Source: Dreissena polymorpha
Taxonomy: Eukaryota; Mollusca; Bivalvia; Myida; Dreissenidae
Length of the DNA stretch: 64,000 nt
Reading direction: 5' to 3'
NCBI RefSeq assembly: GCF_020536995.1
Contig: NC_068359.1
Location: forward strand, 79,885,346-79,949,345
Below the pieces are notes generated by a model. It was not told the origin of the DNA and did no database searches. It saw only the letters and a list, made by a program, of their open reading frames with translations. The position numbers were made by a program, and so were the translations under genes. How positions within the stretch are numbered: position 1 is the stretch's first letter; the number at the start of each line of letters is the position of its first letter. Shown one piece after another: positions 57,901-64,000 of the stretch.

Positions 57901-59308
57901 AAGTTTTGTTGCTTATTTAAAATTATTCATCACACAAATGCGTATTGATTACTTAAAAACACACAGGTGCTTTACAACTATGAATTGAAACATATTTCGA
58001 TCTCTAAACCTGGAATAGTAATAAACAACAGAGAAGTAGAAGAATTATTGGAATACTCAAATGCAGTATAACAGGTTTTAGAAATAATTCAAATTGTATA
58101 AAGATTTTTTTTGTTTAATCAATAATAAATTGTATGTACAATTATTCAGATTTACAATGTATATTGTTGTCTTGTTTTAGCACTGAAAGACAAAGAGAAG
58201 AAGAAGCGCAAGTCCATGAAAGAAGAATTTGATGACGAGATACCAAAGAAGAAAAAGAAGAAAGGACAGGGGTGAGTGATTGGTGATTAATAAGATTTGT
58301 GAACTATTTATTAATGGGATTTGTTAAATGGATAATAATTTGCATTTTAAAACGGTGATTCCACGTTCAATGCATCAATTCATACTTCACTGTTATGAAA
58401 TTCCACTTTAATTGAATCCAAGATTCAAAAGAACGATTAGGGCTGTATTCATATATAATTGTTATCTAATTCAAATTTGCTTAAACCAAAAGTATTTTGT
58501 TTGCTCTGTTCATATTGCTCTGTTATCTCATCATGTTGTTCTTCCAGGTCAGGAGTTGAGCCGGTAGCGCCACCTATCCTGTCCCCGCTGTTGTCCTTGA
58601 CGATGAACAACCCGTCTGACGTCCTTGACATGCCCGTCGACCCTAACGAGCCCACATACTGCCTGTGTCATCAGGTGTCGTATGGAGAAATGATCGGCTG
58701 TGATAATCTTGATGTATGTGACATTAATATTCAGTTATTTTAGTTGAGGTTAAACCTACTTAATTTAGGGTGATTGCATCTACAGCCATAGGCTATTTTT
58801 AACATTTTAGAGTCTGTTTTCAACGTAGAACCTGTACTTGGAGTCTTTTGGGAAGGTCCAAAGAACCCCCTTACAATTGGAAGCAAACCTGTGACCCCCC
58901 CAGTCTCTAGCAGGACCCCATATCCACTACGCTACAGCGTTCAATTAAAATACTCTTTATGCATGAAAGGATATTTGCAAATAATTTCGTAGACTTGTTA
59001 AATTCAAATAATTGATTGTTCACTTCTCTAAATGCAGGGATAGAAAAATACAAATTGGTTGCCCACTTTCTTTCTTTCAGTAGGTATTATACGAAATACA
59101 TATGTGCTTTCTTTGAAAATCAAAGGTCCAACCATAAATTGTAGGGGCCAAGGGCTAGTGGGACCCTACCTATATCCATCCCTGAAAATGTATTGCCTTT
59201 TTTCAGTGCCCCATAGAGTGGTTTCATTTTGGCTGTGTTGGACTCACCGCAAAACCCAAAGGAAAATGGTATTGCCCCCGATGTACAGATGAACGAAAGA
59301 AAAAATGA
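48887..59308 (+). CDS. Inhibitor of growth protein, ING4/ING5 type, 7 coding exons with alternative exon 4
   Basis: Exons 48887-48923, 49981-50052, 52487-52653, then 55046-55157 or 56194-56311, then 58181-58271, 58548-58713 and 59207-59308. All introns are GT-AG. The product is 250 residues with exon 4b or 248 with 4a (human ING4 249, ING5 240). Domains: N-terminal ING helical dimerisation region (1-110; [13 protein letters not shown] as in ING5; [35 protein letters not shown]), a Lys-rich nuclear localisation region (about 133-161) and a C-terminal PHD finger (199-245 in the 4b form). Zn ligands C200, C202, C213, C218, H224, C227, C240, C243. The segment [20 protein letters not shown] is as in vertebrates. 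ING4/5 read H3K4me3 and recruit MYST acetyltransferases (HBO1, MOZ/MORF). The start is fixed by family identity. Confidence 0.96.
49553..49905 (-). mobile_element. tRNA-derived SINE, dimeric, in ING intron 1
   Basis: On the minus strand a tRNA-like block near 49640-49570 (TTGGCTCAGTTAGGAGAGC; B box GGTTCAGGTCC) is preceded by a second, more degenerate block near 49880-49810 (GGTTCAAGTCCCAGACTGG). Both are followed by CTGCACAC(T)TT and share CACCAATCCCGCT(A/T)GA on the + strand, so two related units lie in tandem. Confidence 0.7.
49981..50052 (+). CDS. ING exon 2
   Basis: Acceptor TTATTTTTAG, donor CAAG|GTAATT. Encodes [20 protein letters not shown] then KAQ. Phase 1 in and out. Confidence 0.95.
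50504..50705. mobile_element. TTAA-type MITE, family C, right end eroded
   Basis: CCCTTTACCACTTAGACACA left, TTTCTAAGTGGGAACAGAGG right; interior GAGCAGCAATCAGCATAAAA. A separate CTCTGAGTGGGAAAAGGTTAA end lies at 51044-51063, after a foldback, and may be its displaced or second terminus. Confidence 0.6.
50913..50983. repeat. Hairpin repeat in ING intron 2
   Basis: TAAAATACAAAATCAAAGAC left and GTCTTTGATTTTGTATTTTA right with GGGAGTATTC/GAATACTCCC at the centre. Nearly perfect stem of about 34 bp with a small bulge. Confidence 0.88.
51258..52303. mobile_element. Pearl-like element with AGCTCGACTAT ends
   Basis: AGCTCGACTATTATATATG at the left and ATAGTCGAGC near the right end are inverted. 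Three core units of about 180 bp (GTTTGCGTACTACCCCAA, TTTGACATATTGCTTT, ACCTATAAACAAGAG, GTATCAAGCATTTTGAC). A C-rich/T-rich stretch 51980-52200. The 3' end is GAGCGCGCTGTCCTCTGAAAGCTCTTGTT. Located in ING intron 2. The ORFs here are low-complexity artefacts. Confidence 0.78.
52487..52653 (+). CDS. ING exon 3
   Basis: Acceptor TTCTTTGCAG, donor ATG|GTATAT. Encodes [20 protein letters not shown] through [15 protein letters not shown]. Ends in phase 0, which matches both versions of exon 4. Confidence 0.96.
52739..52960. mobile_element. TTAA-flanked MITE, family C
   Basis: TTAACCCTTTACCACTTAGA left and CTCTGAGTGGGAAGGGTTAA right: clean inverted ends with TTAA on both sides. Begins 86 bp after ING exon 3. 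Confidence 0.85.
52961..53877. other. ING intron 3, first part
   Basis: No supported feature. 52,980-53,070 is rich in TTCCCC words shared with 50,330-50,440 and may be a dispersed repeat. Confidence 0.4.
53878..54115. mobile_element. TTAA-flanked MITE, family C, abutting family A
   Basis: TTAACCCTTTACTGCTCAGA left, TTTTGAGCTGGAAAGGTTTAA right. Its right TTAA (54112-54115) is the left TTAA of the next element. Confidence 0.82.
54112..55023. mobile_element. TTAA-flanked MITE, family A, split by a pearl-like element
   Basis: Left part CCCTTTGCATGCTGGGAAAT to CTAAAATTAGCATTTT (54184). Right part resumes CTTAGATTTTTTTTTC (54882) and ends CCAGCGCTGAAAGGGTTAA. The central palindrome GACGCCACGTTTTGTGGCGTC is intact. 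Its end lies 22 bp before ING exon 4a. Confidence 0.88.
54185..54881. mobile_element. Pearl-like element inserted in MITE A, boundaries exact
   Basis: Begins with the hairpin AACCAGGTTTTCCGAAGGAA...ACTGGTT, then a (GCGGGCTGGCTG)n microsatellite. About three core units of 165 bp follow (TGAGCTTGTCCG(G/A)GCCATAA, CATCATTGGACGGTGTGT, TCTCCAAGGTCAAGGTCACA). It ends GAAAACCTGGTTTTGTGACA, ATTTTGTCCCTTGT. Comparison with intact family A copies gives the insertion point and shows no target duplication beyond 1-2 bases. Confidence 0.85.
55046..55157 (+). CDS. ING exon 4a, alternative version
   Basis: Acceptor TTTCTATAG, donor AAAA|GTTTGT; phase 0 in, phase 1 out, 37 codons. Encodes [20 protein letters not shown] then [17 protein letters not shown]. 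The first 20 residues are homologous to exon 4b ([20 protein letters not shown]). The tail is acidic (SEDENKEN) where 4b is Lys/Glu/Ser-rich. The frame is open and all splice signals are present, so it looks functional and not decayed. The acceptor is 22 bp from the end of a MITE. It is less like vertebrate ING4/5 than 4b is. Confidence 0.85.
55306..55560. mobile_element. Hairpin MITE copy, degenerate, between ING exons 4a and 4b
   Basis: TGCAGTCCGCACAGGCTAATC left arm, TTGTCCCTGATGAGTCTTTG right arm, end TTTTCCCAAAACAGGGCTC. The right arm has drifted. Confidence 0.78.
55561..56193. other. Intron between ING exons 4a and 4b, second part
   Basis: AT-rich, no supported repeat or ORF. The whole 4a-4b intron is 1036 bp, long enough for normal splicing, so simple steric exclusion is not expected. 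Confidence 0.5.
56194..56311 (+). CDS. ING exon 4b, canonical version
   Basis: Acceptor ATTTCTCAAAG, donor TCAA|GTGTGT; phase 0 in, phase 1 out, 39 codons. Encodes [20 protein letters not shown] then [19 protein letters not shown], the expected ING4/5 helix end and start of the basic linker. Confidence 0.95.
56312..58180. other. ING intron between exon 4b and exon 5
   Basis: Contains the family D element at 56872-57036. The rest is AT-rich with nothing recognised. Confidence 0.6.
56872..57036. mobile_element. Short TIR element, family D
   Basis: CAGTGTTCTCCGGAAGCACC left, TTTTCTGGAAAACACTG right; same interior GCCGGTGATTTCACCGG as the copy at 33921. Confidence 0.85.
58181..58271 (+). CDS. 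ING exon 5 (nuclear localisation region)
   Basis: Acceptor TTGTTTTAG, donor GG|GTGAGT. Encodes [19 protein letters not shown] then [10 protein letters not shown]: two basic clusters separated by acidic residues, like a bipartite nuclear localisation signal. Confidence 0.93.
58548..58713 (+). CDS. ING exon 6 (first half of PHD finger)
   Basis: Acceptor TTCTTCCAG, donor GAT|GTATGT. Encodes a Pro/Leu-rich linker, then [18 protein letters not shown] and [17 protein letters not shown]. Carries zinc ligands 1-3. Confidence 0.96.
58714..59206. other. ING last intron
   Basis: About 58875-58945 has a tRNA-like remnant (minus: GGTCCTGCTAGAGACTGGG and GGTTTGCTTCC), too eroded to classify. Nothing else. 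Confidence 0.4.
59207..59308 (+). CDS. ING exon 7 (second half of PHD finger, stop)
   Basis: Acceptor CTTTTTTCAG. Encodes [33 protein letters not shown] and TGA. Carries zinc ligands 4-8 and the basic C-terminal tail. Confidence 0.96.
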   Translation, partial: CPIEWFHFGCVGLTAKPKGKWYCPRCTDERKKK

Positions 59309-59383
59309 AAGTGTGGACAAATGTTTGGTGCGCTTGAAATAACAGTTTGACTGGTGTTTTATTATATATTTTATTTTATTTGA

Positions 59384-59389
59384 AATAAA
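59384..59389 (+). promoter_or_regulatory. Candidate polyadenylation signal, ING gene
   Basis: AATAAA 76 bp after the ING stop codon, followed by a T-rich stretch. Confidence 0.5.
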
Positions 59390-59938
59390 TAACGTTTTTT
59401 TTCAAAGGATAAATGATTACCTTTAGTAGGAACAATTTTTGCAAGTGTAGAGCATAACTTAATGCTTTATATATTTACCTATCCTTGGTGTGATATTGGA
59501 ATTTTGATCTGGGGCTTTTTCTCACCATTTTTGGAATGTGACACGTATCCATGAAATTAGAAATTTAGGCATCAATTTTCTTAAAATTGGGAAGAAGAAT
59601 TATTTTTCTATAAATATATTTTGACAAATTGATAATAAAAACATGAAGCAAAAACTCCTGAACATAAATGTTAAATGAATAATAAAACTTTAAAAGTAAT
59701 TATTTGTACACTTTTTCAGATGATTTATTTATAATCATAATGTTGCACAGTGAATTGTGATTTTTGGGCTGGATTTGGTTATAAAGATACTTTTGGCCAT
59801 TGGGAACATAACCAAAAACTGCTTTTAAATCAGACGACAAAAAGGCTGAGGCCGTGTGAAGAGTTGTAAGTTTTGCAAGATGCCATTCAAGAGTAGGCAA
59901 ACTGCATGTTTTTTTACTTTTTGATTGAAAGACGCATT
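59390..59938. other. Intergenic after the ING gene
   Basis: No gene. 59,515-59,545 (GGCTTTTTCTCACCATTTTT) matches the repeat fragment near 31,150 in the carrier gene. Confidence 0.4.
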
Positions 59939-60231
59939 TTTAGCTCGGCGTTTCAGAGAAAACCCGAGGTATTGTCATAGCCATCTCGCCGTGTCGTGCT
60001 AAAACCTTATTATTGGCTCCAAAATCTGAGTTCTTCCACCTACAACTATGAAACTTCATATGTAGATGCACCTTGATGAGTTCTACGTGCCACACACATT
60101 TTAGGGTCACTAGGTCAAAGGTCAAGGTCACTGTGACCTCTAAAAAAACACAAAAATTCTGACAAGCTTTCATTTATTTAAAACTGCACCCATAGCCGAG
60201 CGTGGCATCCGTTATGCGGTGCTTTTGTTAT
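59939..60231. mobile_element. Pearl-like element (TAGCTCGGCG ends)
   Basis: TTAGCTCGGCGTTTCAG left and ATAGCCGAGCGTGGCATCCG right are partly inverted; the 3' end is GCGGTGCTTTTGTTA. One core unit with CCAAAATCTGAGTTCTTCC and a run of nuclear-receptor-like half-sites at 60112-60139. Confidence 0.72.
60112..60139 (+). promoter_or_regulatory. Cluster of four AGGTCA half-sites (DR1, DR0 and IR3) in a repeat
   Basis: AGGTCA 60112-60117, 60119-60124 and 60125-60130, then TGACCT 60134-60139. This gives a perfect DR1, a DR0 and a perfect AGGTCA-CTG-TGACCT inverted repeat (estrogen-response-element consensus). Binding is inferred from consensus only. Confidence 0.5.
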
Positions 60232-60529
60232 ATCAATTCAAATTTCCAGTCAGCACTTAAAATTTACTACATTTGATTTACTCTATTTGTTTGAAGTGTT
60301 TTGTCTGAATTGTAAGACCCTTTTTATGGCCACGTTTAGGTTTGTTCTGCTGTCAGACTGCATGAAAGTGAAATGCATGGCAGCATTTATGGTTTTTGTT
60401 AGTTCAGCATACCATTGGAATTAAACCATGTTGACTCTGTGTTAAGTTTGATGAATTGTATGCAAATACAATTATATTGATGAATTGTATGCAAATATTT
60501 TTTTCTTAGATTTTTAAATGGATTATTAT

Positions 60530-60725
60530 TTCAGCACAGGCTAATCAGGGACAACACTGTCCTATTTTATGACATTTTTCATTTAAATGAAGTAAGAGAC
60601 TTAGCACAAGTCCAATTAAGGCAGAAAGTGTTGTCCCTGATTAGCCTGTGCGGACTGCACAGATTTATCTGGGACGACACTATGCACATGCATTATGCCC
60701 AGTTTTCTCAGAACGCGACTCATAT
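60530..60725. mobile_element. Hairpin MITE copy, left end truncated
   Basis: Starts inside the left arm (GCACAGGCTAATCAGGGACA), has a right arm GCCTGTGCGGACTGCACAG and the terminal GCCCAGTTTTCTCAGAACGC. The left TIR is missing. Confidence 0.82.
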
Positions 60726-61304
60726 AGATATGTATCTTTGATTCGCTTGTCTTTCAATTACTAAGCATGTCTTAACAATTAATTGAATTTCAGTATTATG
60801 AAGTTTGTGGGAAAATAACAGGGTGCTTTGAATGCTTTAAGTTTTACATTTATTTTGATTTTTGATCCAAAAATTTTACCAAACAGTCATGGAATTTTTT
60901 CCATGCATTATTATTGTAATAACGTTTAAATGAGAATGTAATCTTTTGTTAGAAATACGCGATATTGATACGCGCTGATGTATAATTTAATGAAAGCAGT
61001 TCAAATTAATGTAAATTTTCATGTTTCTTTAAAGGTAGTTTGTTAAAACAACATTGAATGTTTTTCACCACATGAAAGGAAAACACACAAGCCATATTTG
61101 ATTTATGAAAGTAATTTGATTGTTTGGTGATTTTTGGCATATATTATATCATGTACAAAAGCATGCATTGTTTCTGAATGTGTATTAATTGTAAATCTGC
61201 ATGATCAATGAGTATTTATGATAATTAACCATGGATCTGATGTCAGATCCTTTATTGTTATGACCATTACATTACAATGACCATCTTACTGCATGATATT
61301 AACA
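60726..61304. other. Intergenic, no feature recognised
   Basis: AT-rich; nothing supported. Confidence 0.4.
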
Positions 61305-61526
61305 GAGTCGTTCGAAAATGGGTCTTATGCCATATGCAGCCAGTGAAGCTACAGATCAACCTGCGCAGGCAAGTAGTCCGGTCAGGAGCTACACTGTGCC
61401 TGTGTGATAAAAGTCACGTAAGATTTCGTGGTCTCATAAGCAGTCAGTCTGTTTGACCTGACTGCACATGCTAATCTTGAGCAACACTGTCTGCATACGA
61501 CATAAGACAAATTTTCAAATGACCCT
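61305..61526. mobile_element. TIR MITE (GAAAATGGGTCTTAT family)
   Basis: GAGTCGTTCGAAAATGGGTC left and ATAAGACAAATTTTCAAATG then ACCC right. The interior is palindrome-rich (CTGCGCAGGCAAGTAG; CCTGACTGCACATGCTAATC). Related to the copy at 24163-24364. Confidence 0.75.
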
Positions 61527-62185
61527 GGTTAGAATAATTTACATCATATTTTAGTTCTAGTTTCAAGTTTGATAGTGAAATATAATATCCAATTCTGTTG
61601 TTGATGCTTTAGTAAATTTATATTTAGTCATGATCAAATCACCTTCCATTGTTATTGTAGTATTGTTTTAAAGGTGTCATAATGTGATCAAATCATCTTC
61701 CATTTGCCATACTGTGTATTCATTCTCATTAAAGTCTGTTGACCTGTCGCTGTATTTCATAATTCACTGAAAGTAGTTTACTCTCTATTTCTTGTCCCCC
61801 CATGGTAAATAACGTCCGACATAGTGAATGAAGGGTAGCCTTTTAGGAATAATTGCTTCAAGAGTGCATGTTAAAGCACAAGGTAATATGCTTATATAAT
61901 TGTCTGTGAAGGTATCAAATTTCTCACTTAAAACTAGTCATTCATAAAACAATATTCATTAACAGATCAATGAAGTGCATAATTTGCATGTAAAATATAC
62001 ATGTTTAAGCTTTTTGTTTTAATAAATAAAACCTTATATGTTGACCATGAACATTCAGTGTGTACTTTGACTAGACAACTTTGTAAGCATGTTGCACCTG
62101 TGTTGTTACCTAGTTATCCCTTGTAAATACTACATAATTCATTTCATCATTTAAAATTGCACCATTATGGTAACGGTTTACTTGT
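61527..62185. other. Intergenic, no feature recognised
   Basis: Two copies of AATCA(C/T)CTTCCATT and GTGATCAAATCA/ATGATCAAATCA lie near 61630-61700, a small local repeat. No gene. Confidence 0.35.
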
Positions 62186-62700
62186 TTAGCCCACTTGAGC
62201 ACACCATGCTCATTTGAGCTTTTATTATTGCTAGAGGCTGCATTTAATGAAAATGTATGCCACATTAAGAGTTTGAAACTGTTTTACGGGTCAAAAACTC
62301 GGTCAACATTTCAAATACAATAATTAGAGGTCACGATGAGTACACATTCTAAACGAAACTTGGTCACATTTGTCCCTATCATATCCTGGCTGAGTTAAAA
62401 ACTTGGTCACATGGGCTTTGAAAAACATGCCACAAGGTCAAAAAACAAAAGGATTGCTTAAAGGTTAGAGGTCACATAATATGCCCAATCTATATGAAAC
62501 TTGGTCAGAACATTTGTCTTATTGACATCTTTGCCAAAATTCAAACTGGGTCACATATGGACAAAAGTGAGGTCACTAGATCAAAAAGAAAATGATTGTG
62601 AACACTGTAGATGCCACATCTATTGCACAACCTTCACACAACTGTGCATCATTTCTCAACATGTAGATGTTATTCTTATATATTATACAGTTTAAGAGGA
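62186..62700. mobile_element. Pearl-like tandem core, ends unclear
   Basis: About two and a half degenerate units of 140-150 bp with GAGGTCAC, GAAACTTGGTCA, AAAACTTGGTCACAT and GGTCAAAAA words, as in the core of the element at 26801. A CACTTGAGCACACCATGCTC palindrome is at the left edge. Confidence 0.5.
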
Positions 62701-63097
62701 TATTACCCACAGATAATATTACAGTGATTAGTTTTTACTTTAATCTGAACAGTTATAAGAGAATTTTTGCTTGTATGGCAATTTTTGTATTTATATAGAT
62801 TTTTACATTGTAAAACCAGTTATTGCATGTCTTTAAAGCACAAGTTATGGCTTTTAATATTGTGGAGTTAAATCTTTTCATAATTTATTCTTGTTGATAT
62901 GCATGCATGCTTATGTCTCACAGTTACGTGTTCAACACAATTTATCACCATGCTTGTGTCATCATCATTGTCATTCTTCATTCATCCACCAGAATAAAAG
63001 TTATTTGTTTGAATCAAATTATTTTTGTCTTTTTTTATGATGCATAGTAATTGACCGTTGACTTTTATGCCCTCACAAGTGGGATGCAGTAAGCATA
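62701..63097. other. Intergenic, no feature recognised
   Basis: AT-rich; nothing supported. Confidence 0.4.
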
Positions 63098-63362
63098 TGG
63101 GCCGTGCTCTGTGAAAAGGGAGTTTAATGCATGTGCGTAAAAAGTTGTCCCAGATTAGAATGTGCAGTCTGCACAGGCTAATCAGGGATGACACTTTTCC
63201 CTTTTATGGTATTTTTCATTTTAAGAAAGTATCTTCTTTCCAAAAGTCCAGTTAAGGCGGATTGTGTCGTCCCTGATTAACTTGTGCGGACTGCACAGGC
63301 TAATCTGGGACAACATTTAACGCCCATGAATAACCCCATTTTCATAGAGCACGACCCATATA
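63098..63362. mobile_element. Hairpin MITE copy (CTCTGTGAAAA end variant)
   Basis: GGCCGTGCTCTGTGAAAAGG left, TGTGCAGTCTGCACAGGCTA arm; right TGTGCGGACTGCACAGGC arm and CATAGAGCACGACCCATA end. Confidence 0.88.
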
Positions 63363-63499
63363 CTTCACAATATGATTTCACTGGGTAATTTGTATGACAA
63401 CTTTCATAGAAGGTTGTATATGGCACGAGCAACAGTCGATACAGATAGCACTGTCTTGAGGTCCTTTGGAAAATTCCTATATTAGCCATATCTTTATTA

Positions 63500-63790
63500 T
63501 ATGAGTCGTGTTCTGAGAAAACTGGGTGTTCTGAGAAAACTGGGCATAATGCATGTGCGTAAAGTGTCGTCCAAGATTATCCTGTGCAGTCTGCACAGGC
63601 TAATCAGGGACGACACTTTACGACAAAAACTTGATTTTTGGTAAAGAGGGACTTCCTTGAAACTAAAAATACCATAAAAGCGGAAAGTGTCATACCTGAT
63701 TAGCCTGTGCAAACTGCACAGGCTAATCTGGGACAACACTTTAAGCACATGCATTATGCCCAGTTTTCCCAGAACATGACTCGTAAATTG
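63500..63790. mobile_element. Hairpin MITE copy (CTGAGAAAACTGGGC end variant)
   Basis: GAGTCGTGTTCTGAGAAAAC left, followed by a directly repeated GTGTTCTGAGAAAACTGGG; arms CCTGTGCAGTCTGCACAGG and CCTGTGCAAACTGCACAGG; right end GCCCAGTTTTCCCAGAACAT. The left terminus is duplicated by about 20 bp. Confidence 0.9.
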
Positions 63791-63870
63791 ATGACTTACC
63801 ATCATAAGGCAATGTGTCTCGTTTAACACCTATCTCCCTACCTCAAAGCTCAAAGTAAAACTTTTGACAT

Positions 63871-64000
63871 GAACCCATTTATGCTTAGTAGACTCTCCCA
63901 TCCTTCTCAATTGGATCAATTTATTTCAAAATTAAGGATGTCTAGTATATTTATTTCTGTATTTAGAATATTTCTTACAGAAATTCCTTAAGCAAACAGC
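63871..64000. mobile_element. TTAA-type MITE, family B, cut by window end
   Basis: AACCCATTTATGCTTAGTAG, CTCTCCCATCCTTCTCAATT, GGATGTCTAGTATATTTATT and CAGAAATTCCTTAAGCAAAC correspond in reverse to the right half of the element at 33561-34258. The TTAA is degenerate (TGAA). It continues beyond the window. Confidence 0.82.

Overview
The window is AT-rich, intron-rich animal DNA. The repeat content points to a bivalve mollusc: pearl-type elements, foldback MITEs and tRNA-derived SINEs. I associate the most common hairpin MITE here (arms around GATTAGCCTGTGCAGTCC) with dreissenid mussels, but that is recollection and not proof. Only two protein genes could be modelled with confidence, both on the + strand, plus one intact tRNA gene. 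About two thirds of the window is repeats or unrecognised intergenic and intronic DNA.

Layout. 1-25,770 is repeat-rich intergenic DNA: a 25-bp tandem array, a long foldback, a (TA)60 tract, a pearl-like element, a broken integrase-like gene (3.8-5.05 kb, minus), a 2.7-kb tandem duplication (5,919-11,340), several hairpin MITEs, a SINE-like element with inverted ends, and an old LTR-retrotransposon fossil (about 20.2-22.9 kb, minus) followed by degenerate direct repeats. 25,984-39,274 is a complete seven-exon mitochondrial pyrimidine-nucleotide carrier gene (SLC25A33/36 family, 335 residues). 39.3-48.5 kb is intergenic with foldbacks, a TIR element, a SINE and nested MITEs. A tRNA-Pro(UGG) gene (48,568-48,639, minus) lies head-to-head with an ING4/ING5-type chromatin reader gene (48,887-59,308, seven coding exons plus one alternative exon, 248-250 residues). 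59.4-64 kb is intergenic with pearl-like elements and hairpin MITEs and ends inside a TTAA-flanked MITE.

Most interesting points. (1) The ING gene carries two homologous, phase-matched versions of exon 4 (55,046-55,157 and 56,194-56,311). Using both, or neither, puts a stop codon immediately after the junction, which is the signature of mutually exclusive exons. (2) Intron 6 of the carrier gene holds two further copies of the 3' end of exon 6 with its splice donor; one is split by a short TIR element. (3) TTAA-flanked MITEs end 22 and 45 bp upstream of 3' splice sites in the two neighbouring genes. (4) Nested insertions define element boundaries directly, including a pearl-like element inserted with no target duplication. 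(5) Pearl-like repeats carry consensus nuclear-receptor half-site arrangements (DR1, and an AGGTCA-CTG-TGACCT inverted repeat). I saw no operon-like, CRISPR-like or defence-like system.
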